From NCBI GenBank assembly GCA_021203585.1, contig JAJQAW010000104.1:1-6384 (forward strand): a stretch of DNA of 6,384 nucleotides, in the 5' to 3' direction. Source of the stretch: Rikenellaceae bacterium. Lineage in GTDB: Bacteria > Bacteroidota > Bacteroidia > Bacteroidales > Rikenellaceae. The position numbers and the translations under genes were made by a program. Within the stretch, counting starts at the first letter, position 1. Each line of letters opens with the position of its first letter. Positions 1-5,992 of this stretch are shown in pieces. Below the pieces are notes generated by a model that saw only the letters and a list, made by a program, of their open reading frames with translations, was not told the DNA's origin and did no database searches.

Positions 1-777
1 TCGGGGGCCATTAATCTTGACAGTATAAAACGCCATCTTTTAACCTGGATCATCCTAAGCGGCGCCTATTTCGGGAGCGGTTGTTCTTCTTCCTCATGGA
101 GCCTGGAAGGCCGACTGCCCGATGCCGCGCATGAGGGAGAATACGTATATCTGTTCGAGCAGGAGTTGTTCACGGATCACCCTGCGGAAACCCCGACCGA
201 CAGCGCCCGGATTAGCCACGGAACTTTCCGTTTCTCAGGCTTGGCCGACAATCCACGCGTAGGTAGGCTTGCCCTGGCCCATCCGCAAGCAGGGGATCCG
301 ATTTTCCTGCATTCCCAACCGGTCGTCCTCGAACCGGGACGAATTCAATTCCTCTACGAGCCAGAAGGAGTCGCGGTTTCCGGCTCCCCCATCAACGAGC
401 GGTATAACCGGCTTATACTACAGCCCGAACGGGCTCTCCGTGCCCGGAACCGGGAGATCGTCCGGCAGCGGGACAGTTTGTACGGAGACCGCCCGATGAC
501 CCGGTTGGAAAGCGAACCGTTCAACCAACGCATCGAAGCGCTGTACCGGGAATTAATCCCTTATCACGTACAATTCGTCCGGGAAAACATCGGAAATGCA
601 GTCGGGGAATATTTTTTCTTCCGGTATCCACCGGACCGGTATGAGCAGCACGAGTGGCAGGAGTTGTTCGGCGCGTTGCGTCCGGAAATCCGCGAACGAT
701 ACTTGGCGCGGGAGGCCGAAAAAGAGCGATCCAGAACCTATTTTCAAGAATCGCAAAAACGAATGGTCCCCGGGTAG
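1..777 (+). CDS. N-terminal part of a DUF4369/TlpA thioredoxin lipoprotein, cut by in-frame TAG
   Basis: The frame is open from the left edge, so the true start is probably just outside the window. The first TTG/ATG-type codon inside, a TTG at 166, would remove the export signal. The first codons encode a basic-hydrophobic signal (SIKRHLLTWIILSGAYFGSGC) with Cys at codon 28, a weak lipobox followed by a serine run, so the product is probably an outer-membrane or periplasm-facing lipoprotein. A beta-rich DUF4369-like segment follows (about codons 33-135; typical patterns GTFRFSGLAD and SGSPINERYN), then a charged helical linker to codon 258. In this family the linker leads straight into a thioredoxin domain. 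Here codon 259 is TAG, and the domain continues in the same frame immediately after it. Without readthrough the product would lack its redox domain. The family assignment is confident; functionality is not. Confidence 0.8.
   Translation, partial: SGAINLDSIKRHLLTWIILSGAYFGSGCSSSSWSLEGRLPDAAHEGEYVYLFEQELFTDHPAETPTDSARISHGTFRFSGLADNPRVGRLALAHPQAGDPIFLHSQPVVLEPGRIQFLYEPEGVAVSGSPINERYNRLILQPERALRARNREIVRQRDSLYGDRPMTRLESEPFNQRIEALYRELIPYHVQFVRENIGNAVGEYFFFRYPPDRYEQHEWQELFGALRPEIRERYLAREAEKERSRTYFQESQKRMVPG
775..777 (+). other. In-frame amber codon splitting the TlpA-type gene
   Basis: The TAG sits between MVPG and PFREITALTPTGDTV. In the TlpA family this junction is a Gly-x-Pro-type entry into the thioredoxin fold, so one base change (CAG or AAG to TAG) explains it. 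The frame on both sides is the same and codes for consecutive parts of one known domain architecture. The cause could be a nonsense mutation, a sequence error or readthrough. Confidence 0.85.
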
Positions 778-825
778 CCATTCCGGGAAATCACGGCCCT
801 TACTCCTACCGGGGATACGGTACGT

Positions 826-1194
826 TTGTCGGATTATGCGGCCCGGGGAGCTGTGGTTCTGGTGGATTTTTGGGCCTCGTGGTGCAAACCCTGCATCGCT
901 GAAATCCCATTTCTGAGCGGATTGCTGGATAAATACGGGGAGCAGGGATTGCTGATTTTCGGCGTCTCACTCGACCAGAATCCCGAGGCGTGGCGCCAGG
1001 CGCTGAATAATCATCCCATGCCCTGGGTGCAGGCGTGCGACGGAGAGGGCTGGGAGAGCCGGATCCCCCGGGATTACGGAATACAGGCCATACCGTTTAC
1101 CGTACTGATCGATGGCCGGGGAACCATCATCGGCCGGAATCTGCATGGTCATTTGTTGGAAGAGGCTATAGCACGTGCCGTCCATGAACCATAG
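826..1194 (+). CDS. Thioredoxin (TlpA/AhpC-TSA-like) domain, C-terminal part of the split gene
   Basis: This is the redox domain of the gene that begins at the left edge. The conserved sequence actually starts right after the TAG at 778; 826 is only the first usable start codon (TTG) and lies inside the domain, so independent initiation would give a trimmed fold without an export signal. Visible motifs are VVLVDFWASWCKPC, with the catalytic CxxC cysteines at 883-885 and 892-894, then FGVSLDQNPEAW and the cis-proline loop AIPFTVLID (Pro at 1093). Known relatives act as periplasmic thiol-disulfide oxidoreductases, typically reducing disulfides in envelope proteins or apocytochromes. The domain ends naturally with a C-terminal helix at a TAG at 1192-1194. 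The stop overlaps an ATG (1184) that would start the next gene, which suggests a translationally coupled operon. Confidence 0.8.
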   Translation: MSDYAARGAVVLVDFWASWCKPCIAEIPFLSGLLDKYGEQGLLIFGVSLDQNPEAWRQALNNHPMPWVQACDGEGWESRIPRDYGIQAIPFTVLIDGRGTIIGRNLHGHLLEEAIARAVHEP

Positions 1195-1809
1195 GGCTAC
1201 CTTTCACACGGGCAATGGATCGCCTCTTGGTGGCTTCTGGTTATCCTTTGGTCCGTATCGTGTTCCACCGAACCGGCTCCTACCGCAACGGAAGCCTCCG
1301 CGCCCGGGCCGCAGATCGTGCCGCCCGAGCGCTACTGGTCGGAACCGATGCTGCTGTTCGGATTTATGGAATATGCGGCCTATCAAATTCCGGTCAGGAT
1401 TCCGATGGCTTTGCAGCCGGTTTTCCCTTCCGTCGATTTGATCTCCCCGCGGGGAACAGTCCGAAGTTCCGAACTATTTGGGGAATACAGCTTAACCCTG
1501 GTCGATTTCCGTACCTCCTGGTGTGAATGGTGCCGAAAGAGTAACCCGGTGTTTGGGCAACTGCTGGACCGTTACGCGGAAGCAGGTTTCGGAATCCTCT
1601 CCGTCTCGATCGATAAGACCCGGGAAGAATGGAAGGAGTTGAGCCGGGAAATATCGGATTGGCCGATCTATTTCGATCCGGGCGAGGCGGCTCTCTTGTG
1701 TAAAGTCCGGTATATTCCCCGGCTGATCCTGGTGGACCGGCACGGGAACATCGTCGAGGATCATCTCCGCCTGGAGAGCCTGGAACGGCACCTCGAGCAA
1801 TGGTTATAA
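1184..1809 (+). CDS. Second TlpA-like thioredoxin lipoprotein, apparent 1-base frameshift after the start
   Basis: The thioredoxin domain is clear: YSLTLVDFRTSWCEWCRKS has the CxxC cysteines at 1522-1524 and 1531-1533, and YIPRLILVDRHGNIV has the cis-proline. In the same frame upstream lies a lipoprotein-type signal (WIASWWLLVILWSVSC, Cys at 1261) and a Pro/Ala/Thr-rich linker. That frame has no ATG, GTG or TTG before the signal; the only in-frame GTG, at 1318, would discard export. The natural start ATG at 1184 (MNHRATFHT) overlaps the end of the previous gene but is one frame off. Adding one G to the GGG at 1210-1212 joins them into a 208-residue protein without DUF4369. The active site is WCEWC rather than the usual WCxPC, which may shift its redox potential. 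It is probably co-transcribed with the preceding gene and acts in the periplasm. It ends in TAA. Confidence 0.72.
1195..1216 (+). other. Probable frameshift site at start of the second thioredoxin gene
   Basis: The start-codon frame (from 1184) and the signal-peptide frame can only be joined after the TAG ending at 1194 and before the hydrophobic core begins near 1216. The only short homopolymers here are a TTT and the GGG at 1210-1212. One missing G is the simplest explanation and gives MNHRATFHTGQWIASWW. Confidence 0.6.
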
Positions 1810-1827
1810 ACCCGCTCTAGCCGCAGA

Positions 1828-1854
1828 CCGAAAGCCTGCCCCGAGCCCTTTCGG
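1828..1854. terminator. Possible hairpin between convergent genes
   Basis: CCGAAAG (1828-1834) and CTTTCGG (1848-1854) form a perfect 7-bp stem with a 13-base loop. It lies between the TAA of the thioredoxin operon and the end of the minus-strand membrane protein gene. Neither strand has a T tract after it, so it would be a weak or factor-dependent terminator at best. Confidence 0.3.
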
Positions 1855-1857
1855 CCG

Positions 1858-2082
1858 CTAACCGTCGGAACGCTGCCGGGAGTTGCGGACGGAATTTTTT
1901 CCCCTGGATTTTCCGATGCTGTAAATAATCCAACCGACCAACAGGAAAAAACCGACGATGCATAAAAAACCGATAAAAATGGTTCCTAAAATCTTGATGC
2001 CCAGTGTCAACAGCAACAGTAAAAGCAGCAGCATGAGGATTCCCAAGCCGATGAGAATATTCCGTAAAACTTTCATAATCAT
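1858..2082 (-). CDS. Small two-helix membrane protein of unknown function
   Basis: This 74-residue protein has two strongly hydrophobic segments, about residues 8-28 (very Leu-rich) and 31-55. A short basic N-terminus (MIMKVLRN) precedes them, and a hydrophilic basic tail (SIGKSRGKNSVRNSRQRSDG) follows. The charges suggest an inner-membrane hairpin with both ends in the cytoplasm. No family is recognised. The start is supported by AAGGAG 11 bases upstream; a second ATG two codons later is an alternative. The gene lies alone on the minus strand, downstream of the terminator of the RNA-binding operon and convergent with the thioredoxin genes. No good promoter was found in front of it, so it may rely on readthrough. 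It ends in TAG. Confidence 0.7.
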   Translation of the reverse strand: MIMKVLRNILIGLGILMLLLLLLLLTLGIKILGTIFIGFLCIVGFFLLVGWIIYSIGKSRGKNSVRNSRQRSDG

Positions 2083-2093
2083 TGGTATTTATT

Positions 2094-2099
2094 CTCCTT
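2094..2099 (-). promoter_or_regulatory. Ribosome binding site of the small membrane protein
   Basis: On the minus strand this reads AAGGAG, 11 bases before the ATG at 2082. It is a clear Shine-Dalgarno match, which is less usual for Bacteroidota genes and supports that the small ORF is translated. Confidence 0.55.
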
Positions 2100-2207
2100 A
2101 CCGGTGCAAATTTTGAACCAAAGCGGAGGAGCAGGATCGGGCAGGAGGATATCTGGATCGGGTTGGTCGGTGTTGTGCTATGCTTTTGATTACCGAAGCT
2201 GGCAAAA

Positions 2208-2252
2208 GGACGAAAATAATAACGCGCCGGTATTCCACAGAATACCGGCGCG
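2208..2252 (-). terminator. Intrinsic terminator of the helicase-cold shock-RRM operon
   Basis: A perfect 13-bp inverted repeat (CGCGCCGGTATTC and its complement, loop of 4) spans 2223-2252. Reading leftwards on the minus strand it is followed by TTATTATTTT. It lies about 70 bases past the stop of the RRM gene. The plus-strand side is followed by only a weak T-rich stretch, so its main direction is minus. Confidence 0.85.
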
Positions 2253-2322
2253 TGTGGCCTTTCTTATTTACAAGTACGGGCGGTTTCAGCGGAAGCTGTT
2301 CCGGAAACCCTCCCTTTTGTAA

Positions 2323-2625
2323 TTAATAACGTCTTCTGTTGTAACCGCCGCCGCCGCGGTTGTAGCCGTCGTTGCTTCTTTCCGTTCTCGGACGGGCTAC
2401 GTTTACGGTGATGGTTTTGCCTTCGAAATCCGTATCGTTCAACACGTCGATAGCCTGCTGGCCCCCACCGTCGTTCGGCATTTCGACAAATCCGAATCCG
2501 CGTGAACGGCCGGTGTCGCGGTCGGTAATGATGTTGGCAGAGGATACTTCTCCGTACTCCGCGAATAAAGCCTGCAAGCTATCGTTCCGAGTCGAGAAAT
2601 TCAGATTTGAAATGTAAATGTTCAT
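2323..2625 (-). CDS. RRM-domain RNA-binding protein with Gly/Arg-rich tail
   Basis: This 100-residue protein is a single RNA recognition motif. RNP2 is IYISNL (residues 3-8) and RNP1 is RGFGFVEM (42-49), with the aromatic residues that stack on single-stranded RNA present. The last 20 residues (SNDGYNRGGGGYNRRRY) are a short RGG/RGY-like tail that can add unspecific RNA affinity. Small single-RRM proteins of this kind are common in Bacteroidota, where they are thought to act as global RNA-binding regulators or chaperones in organisms lacking Hfq; the targets here are unknown. It is the last gene of the operon, 30 bases after the cold-shock gene, with an A/T-rich spacer and no clear Shine-Dalgarno sequence. 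It ends in TAA and is followed by a strong terminator. Confidence 0.93.
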   Translation of the reverse strand: MNIYISNLNFSTRNDSLQALFAEYGEVSSANIITDRDTGRSRGFGFVEMPNDGGGQQAIDVLNDTDFEGKTITVNVARPRTERSNDGYNRGGGGYNRRRY

Positions 2626-2655
2626 GTTCTTTGATTTATGTGAATGAATGTTAAT

Positions 2656-3096
2656 TTATTTGATCAGCGAAATGCGGATGGCGTTCATCCCGCGGGGACC
2701 TCTTTCCGAATCGAAAGTTACCGTTTGGCCCTCTTTGATACCTACGGGCGCAGCGGAAACATGAAAAAAATACTTTTCTCCCGAAACGACGTCTTTAATG
2801 AAACCATACCCTTTGGAATCGTTGAAATGTTCCACCCGTCCCTGTTTGATTTCCGGTTCGACATCTTCCTTCTTGGGCGTGGCAATGGCCACCTCCTCCA
2901 GTTTGATTTCCGTCTTTTTCCGCTCTTCGGGCGGCGTATCCGTGATGTTTCCGTTTTCGTCCACATAGGCGATCATGTCGTCCAACGATCCCGGAGCCGC
3001 GGCCTTCCGCTCATCCTTACGCTTTTGTTTTTCCAATCGCTTGGCCTGTTTCTTTTTTTCGTTTTCTCTTTTTGCAAATGATTGTGATCCTGCCAT
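2656..3096 (-). CDS. Cold-shock-domain protein with basic N-terminal extension
   Basis: This is a 146-residue protein. Residues 84-146 are a cold-shock domain (OB fold) with the RNA-binding motifs KGYGFI (95-100) and YFFHVS (109-114). The first ~35 residues are Lys/Arg/Glu-rich and probably helical (ENEKKKQAKRLEKQKRKDER). A central acidic linker containing DDMIAYVDENGNI follows. This extended form is typical of Bacteroidota and about twice the length of E. coli CspA. The likely role is to bind single-stranded RNA and melt secondary structure, with the basic tail adding affinity. The ATG lies 25 bases after the helicase stop and the gap to the RRM gene is 30 bases, so the three genes are almost surely one transcript. 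Confidence 0.93.
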   Translation of the reverse strand: MAGSQSFAKRENEKKKQAKRLEKQKRKDERKAAAPGSLDDMIAYVDENGNITDTPPEERKKTEIKLEEVAIATPKKEDVEPEIKQGRVEHFNDSKGYGFIKDVVSGEKYFFHVSAAPVGIKEGQTVTFDSERGPRGMNAIRISLIK

Positions 3097-3121
3097 TAAT
3101 CGAATTTATTTTGAAGATAAG

Positions 3122-4346
3122 TTATGCGGTATAAAGTACCATTTCGAGCTTGTTCCCTGTCAATTTCTGGATATCTTTGCCCATCATGTGCTCGTCCTGG
3201 GTGCAGAAGGTAAGCGCCGTTCCACAGCGGCCCGCGCGGCCGGTACGTCCGATGCGGTGTACGTAAGTCTCCGGAATATCCGGCAGATCGTAATTGATGA
3301 CCATCTCCAACTCCCGGATATCGATCCCGCGAGCGGCGATATCCGTTGCCACCATCACCTTGATCCGCCCTGATTTGAAATCCGAAAGAGCGCGCTGCCG
3401 CTGACCTTGAGACTTGTTGCCGTGGATGGCTTCGTTGCGGATTCCGGATTTGTGCAGGATCCGCGAAATATGGTCCGCTCCATGCTTGGTCCGCGAAAAA
3501 ATGAGGACCGATTTGGTCTCTTCCTTTTTCAACAGGTCGATCAGAAGCTTCTTTTTCTCCGGTTTTTCGACAAAATAGATGCATTGATCGATCGTATCCA
3601 CTGCCGAAGATACGGGAGTTACTTCGACCGTGACCGGATCGGTCAAAATGGTTCTGGACAAGACCACGATATCTTTCGGCATGGTGGCCGAAAAGAAAAG
3701 GGTTTGCCGTTTTGCGGGAAGCAGCGGTAAGAGTCTGCGGATATCGGCGATAAAACCCATATCCAGCATCCGGTCCGCTTCGTCGAGCACAAAGTGCGTC
3801 AGTTGGTCCAAGGAGATCACTCCCTGTCCCAGAAAATCGAGTAAGCGGCCCGGCGTGGCGATCAGGATATCCACGCCTTTGCGCAGTTTTTCTTCCTGCG
3901 GACCCCGTTTCACTCCCCCGAAAATCGCCGTATGCCGCAGCCCGGTATATTTGCCGTATTCGGCGATGCATTCACTGATTTGGATGGCTAATTCCCGAGT
4001 GGGGATCAGTATCAGTGCCCGGAGGGGACGTTTTTCGTTCGTCCGGCCGTGCCGGCGGCCCCGTCGGTCGCGGCGGGACGCAGCGGTCGTTTCCGCTGAA
4101 GAGGAATTTTCGGAGCTACCGCCTCGGTCTTCCCCCGTGGGGAGCCGTTAAGGCCAGGTGATAGAGTATCGGTATGACAAAAGCGGCGGTTTTTCCGGTT
4201 CCGGTCTGGGCAATGCCCAACATATCCACTCCCTGTAATACGACAGGAATTCCTTTTTCCTGAATCGGAGTCGGAGTATCGTATCCTTTTTCTTCGATTG
4301 CCCTGAGAATAGGTTCCGCAATCTGTAATTTATTAAATGTCATCAT
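3122..4346 (-). CDS. rhlE: DEAD-box ATP-dependent RNA helicase (RhlE type), interrupted by one frameshift
   Basis: All helicase motifs are present but lie in two frames. Bases 4346 to about 4140 encode the Q motif (GYDTPTPIQ) and motif I (AQTGTGKT, residues 46-53). From about 4138 to 3122 the frame one base further along encodes motif Ia (PTREL), TPGR, DEAD (188-191), SAT (219-221), ATDIAARGID and HRIGRTGR (363-370), numbered as if the frame were repaired. Removing one base from the C5 or G4 run near 4132-4142 gives a 407-residue protein ending soon after the helicase core, as in RhlE. As read, translation from the ATG stops at a TAG (4116-4118) after 76 residues. About 35 Ser/Arg-rich residues lie between motifs I and Ia, longer than usual. 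The product should unwind short RNA duplexes, in ribosome assembly or mRNA turnover. It is first gene of an operon with the cold-shock and RRM genes. Confidence 0.88.
4119..4146 (-). other. Frameshift zone in the helicase gene
   Basis: The upstream frame meets TAG at 4116-4118, and the downstream frame has a TAA about 25 bases earlier on the transcript (near 4146). The change of frame must therefore fall in between, unless the TAG is read through. This short interval contains CCCCAC followed by GGGGG on the coding strand. One surplus base in the G5 run (plus-strand C5 at 4132-4136) joins LTAPHG to EDRGGSSEN. The codon pair CCC-CAC is also a known type of +1 slip-prone sequence. Confidence 0.75.
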
Positions 4347-4482
4347 AGATAGAACGCTCTGCGGCGTACTGATTTGTAATTAAATGCGGCGAATGTACGC
4401 CGGTAATTCGTATTTTTTTTATGGAATAAGTCATGCCCCCGATCGGGCTACGGTGAATACCGTTTTTTAGAAAGCACTTCAT
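4333..4482 (-). CDS. Candidate small upstream ORF overlapping the helicase start
   Basis: This is an ATG-initiated 49-codon frame (starting MKCFLKNGIHRS) in the helicase leader. It ends at a TAA 14 bases inside the helicase gene. A purine-rich AAGGGAGGG directly precedes the ATG, closer than an ideal ribosome site. The peptide resembles nothing recognised. It could be a coupling or regulatory leader ORF, or chance. Confidence 0.2.
   Translation of the reverse strand: MKCFLKNGIHRSPIGGMTYSIKKIRITGVHSPHLITNQYAAERSIYDDI
4438..4447. repeat. Perfect 10-bp palindrome in the helicase leader
   Basis: CCCGATCGGG is self-complementary and lies about 90 bases before the helicase ATG. It could be an operator or an RNA stem, but a 10-bp palindrome can also arise by chance. 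Confidence 0.3.
4450..4468 (+). terminator. Weak terminator-like hairpin on the plus strand
   Basis: ACGGT and ACCGT form a 5-bp stem with a GAAT loop, directly followed by a T run (4463-4468). The shape is right for an intrinsic terminator, but the stem is short. It would end a plus-strand transcript antisense to the leader, for which there is no other evidence. Confidence 0.25.
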
Positions 4483-4610
4483 CCCTCCCTTGGCCCTGGC
4501 CGGGCGCATCCTTCAGCTTATACGCTTTTTTCTCATTTTACATCTGGTTGAAATTGACATTCCCCTCTTCAACCCGCCCACAGGTCTACTCAGGCAATGT
4601 TTTGCTGAAA

Positions 4611-4639
4611 CAAAGAAAGCTTATAAATGTCGATTTCAA
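4611..4639 (-). promoter_or_regulatory. Second candidate promoter for the helicase operon
   Basis: On the minus strand, TTG (4639-4637), an 18-base spacer and TTTCTTTG (4618-4611) resemble the Bacteroidota -33 TTG and -7 TAnnTTTG elements, with one mismatch in the -7 box. The leader would be about 260 bases. Confidence 0.35.
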
Positions 4640-4720
4640 CGATGAAAGAGCCGGAAAAACAGAATTCCGGAAAAATACAAAGGAGATAAAGAACAGAATG
4701 AACTTGCGTTGTTTACCCGG

Positions 4721-4750
4721 CAAAGGTAATCAAAATTTTTATCTTTACAC
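4721..4750 (-). promoter_or_regulatory. Bacteroidota-type promoter for the helicase operon
   Basis: The minus strand reads TACCTTTG (4728-4721), a perfect TAnnTTTG -7 box, with GTG (one mismatch to TTG) 19 bases upstream (4750-4748). It lies past the terminator of the upstream gene and points at the helicase. Transcription would start near 4714, leaving a leader of roughly 365 bases. Confidence 0.6.
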
Positions 4751-4898
4751 TATTCCCTGGCAGAAAAAAACGAAATCCCTCTTTCAGCCGGAATACCGAC
4801 GGAAAAAACAACAAACTGTATGCCACAGCATCGGTTTAACGGAGGATTGTTTCCCATCTCTTCTTCCGCTATTATCCGTACGACCCGCGGCCCGGCCG

Positions 4899-4921
4899 AA
4901 AAAACCGGCCGCGGAGGCCGG
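4899..4921 (-). terminator. Intrinsic terminator of the surface-protein gene
   Basis: On the minus strand CCGGCC, the loop TCCGC, GGCCGG and then six T residues follow the TAA of the large gene after 15 bases. The stem is short but all G/C and the T tract is immediate. Overlapping alternative G/C stems extend to about 4886. Confidence 0.75.
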
Positions 4922-4936
4922 GAAAAACACCACGGA

Positions 4937-5950
4937 TTACTGCACCCGAAAATCCGATGCGGCGTAAACCACCCGGCCCTCCCGGGTAATCCCTTCCACG
5001 GTAATCCGGTAAGTTTCGGGCAAATCCGAGGTATAAAAGGGCAGCGTGAGCGAGGTCTGCCCGGATGCGGAGACCTCCGGATTCCAATACAAGGTATGCC
5101 GGAAATCGGGCAGGTGCCTTTTTTGATCCAGGTCTACGGAATAATCCGGTCCGTAGAATTCCCGGGCAGCCTGCGGACCTTCGTAGGCTATGATTTGGGT
5201 GTAAGGATCCGGATTTAGTTCCGGAGCCAGATTTTGGTCCGTATACAGGGCGATAATGCCATCGTATCGCAAACCTCCGATGACAAATGGTTCGTAATAG
5301 GTGTCGATCCGTTGCAGCAACAACGGATTATAGACTGAAACGATGCGGTGGTCGAAAATAGGAATGCCGTCGATCAGTACCAGCGTATTCGGATTGCCGT
5401 ATCCGTACTCCTCGCGCAGAATGCCCAAATACCGCTTCCGGTTCACGTTGTAGAAGCGGGCGAAGGTAACGAATTCGATTATCACCTCTTCCATGGTTCC
5501 GAATTTCCGGTATTCATCCAGGATGTACCGATGATCCGGCGGATAGAAAAAGTGCGGTTTCGGATAATCGAATCGTAGTAGGGAATCGGCCGAGTAGGCG
5601 TATTGAACCTGCAGCCCTACGCTCCGTTGAAGCAACCACTCCTTCTCGATGGCCGACATATCCAGCACCGAGAGCGGTGCGGCCGGATAATCGGTGAGGT
5701 AGGGAGATTCGATGTTCACCCGGAATTGTTCGGAACTATTTCCGGCCAGCGTGGTCACCATATCGGAAAAGCCGTCCGCCCGTTGGGTATGGAAAGAGAC
5801 CGTACCCGTCGAATCGATGTGCCCGGAAAAGAGTTGAATGTCATTGCCCGGAAAGGCGATCAGCGGTACCACGGAATAGGAAAACACAGGCAGACCGGTC
5901 GAGGTTTCGATTAGTTTTCCCCGAATCGTATGGCCTTCGTATTCCGCCAT
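4937..5950 (-). CDS. C-terminal part of a large Bacteroidota surface protein (MG/TonB-plug-like)
   Basis: These 337 residues are the second half of the gene entering from the right edge. Order of visible parts: EYEGHTIRGKL (start of a beta-sandwich, carboxypeptidase-regulatory-like); LDEYRKFGTMEEV (144-156); a TonB-plug-like stretch LVLIDGIPIFD (190-200) running to GIIALYT; EGPQAAREFYGPDY (257-270); LPDFRHTLYWNP (280-291); and a final beta domain FYTSDLPETYRITVEG. This order is familiar from large Bacteroidota proteins annotated as plug-domain or macroglobulin-like, but the plug is not followed by a barrel, so it is not a transporter. Partners are unknown. The ATG at 5950 is merely the first start codon after the in-frame TAG at 5993; homologous sequence reaches up to that TAG, and there is no export signal here. 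It ends in TAA followed by a terminator. Confidence 0.8.
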   Translation of the reverse strand: MAEYEGHTIRGKLIETSTGLPVFSYSVVPLIAFPGNDIQLFSGHIDSTGTVSFHTQRADGFSDMVTTLAGNSSEQFRVNIESPYLTDYPAAPLSVLDMSAIEKEWLLQRSVGLQVQYAYSADSLLRFDYPKPHFFYPPDHRYILDEYRKFGTMEEVIIEFVTFARFYNVNRKRYLGILREEYGYGNPNTLVLIDGIPIFDHRIVSVYNPLLLQRIDTYYEPFVIGGLRYDGIIALYTDQNLAPELNPDPYTQIIAYEGPQAAREFYGPDYSVDLDQKRHLPDFRHTLYWNPEVSASGQTSLTLPFYTSDLPETYRITVEGITREGRVVYAASDFRVQ

Positions 5951-5992
5951 GAACCGGTTATGGAGCGTTCCGACCGCTCCCAGGGATGCTTT

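Larger units (their letters stand above)
4347..4936. other. Intergenic region with helicase-operon leader and promoters
   Basis: No convincing gene lies in these 590 bases. The right end holds the terminator of the surface-protein gene. The middle holds two promoter candidates pointing left, and the left ~270-370 bases would be a long 5' untranslated leader of the helicase operon. The leader is less G/C-rich than the genes and contains small hairpins: CGGCG/CGCCG at 4387-4402, CCGGAA/TTCCGG at 4651-4670, the palindrome at 4438-4447 and the stem at 4450-4463. Confidence 0.6.

Noticed and set aside
1215..1526. Plus-strand frame beginning MDRLLVASGYP at the second thioredoxin gene
   Set aside because: The signal peptide, linker and thioredoxin motifs lie in a different frame that continues to 1809; this one ends without homology.
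2104..2322. Plus-strand frame of 72 codons between the membrane protein and the RRM gene
   Set aside because: It spans the strong terminator hairpin, starts at a non-ATG codon and shows no recognisable protein features.
2644..3081. Plus-strand frame opposite the cold-shock gene, rich in Phe and Leu
   Set aside because: It is the antisense reflection of a Lys/Glu-rich coding sequence; the cold-shock domain on the minus strand explains the region fully.
3096..3971. Long minus-strand frame of 291 codons over the helicase
   Set aside because: It is a shadow of the helicase: the motifs PTREL, DEAD, SAT and HRIGRTGR are all in the neighbouring frame, and this product is low-complexity Arg/Gly-rich.
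4119..4146. Programmed +1 frameshifting as the explanation of the helicase break
   Set aside because: CCC-C is slip-prone, but there is no stop or rare codon right after it and no clear stimulating structure. A single-base indel in a homopolymer is simpler, so it is kept only as a minor alternative.
4548..4967. Plus-strand frame of 139 codons in the intergenic region, with an internal ATG at 4698 after AAGGAG
   Set aside because: It runs antisense through the candidate promoter, the terminator hairpin and the end of the surface-protein gene. Its sequence is unlike any known protein and it has no promoter.
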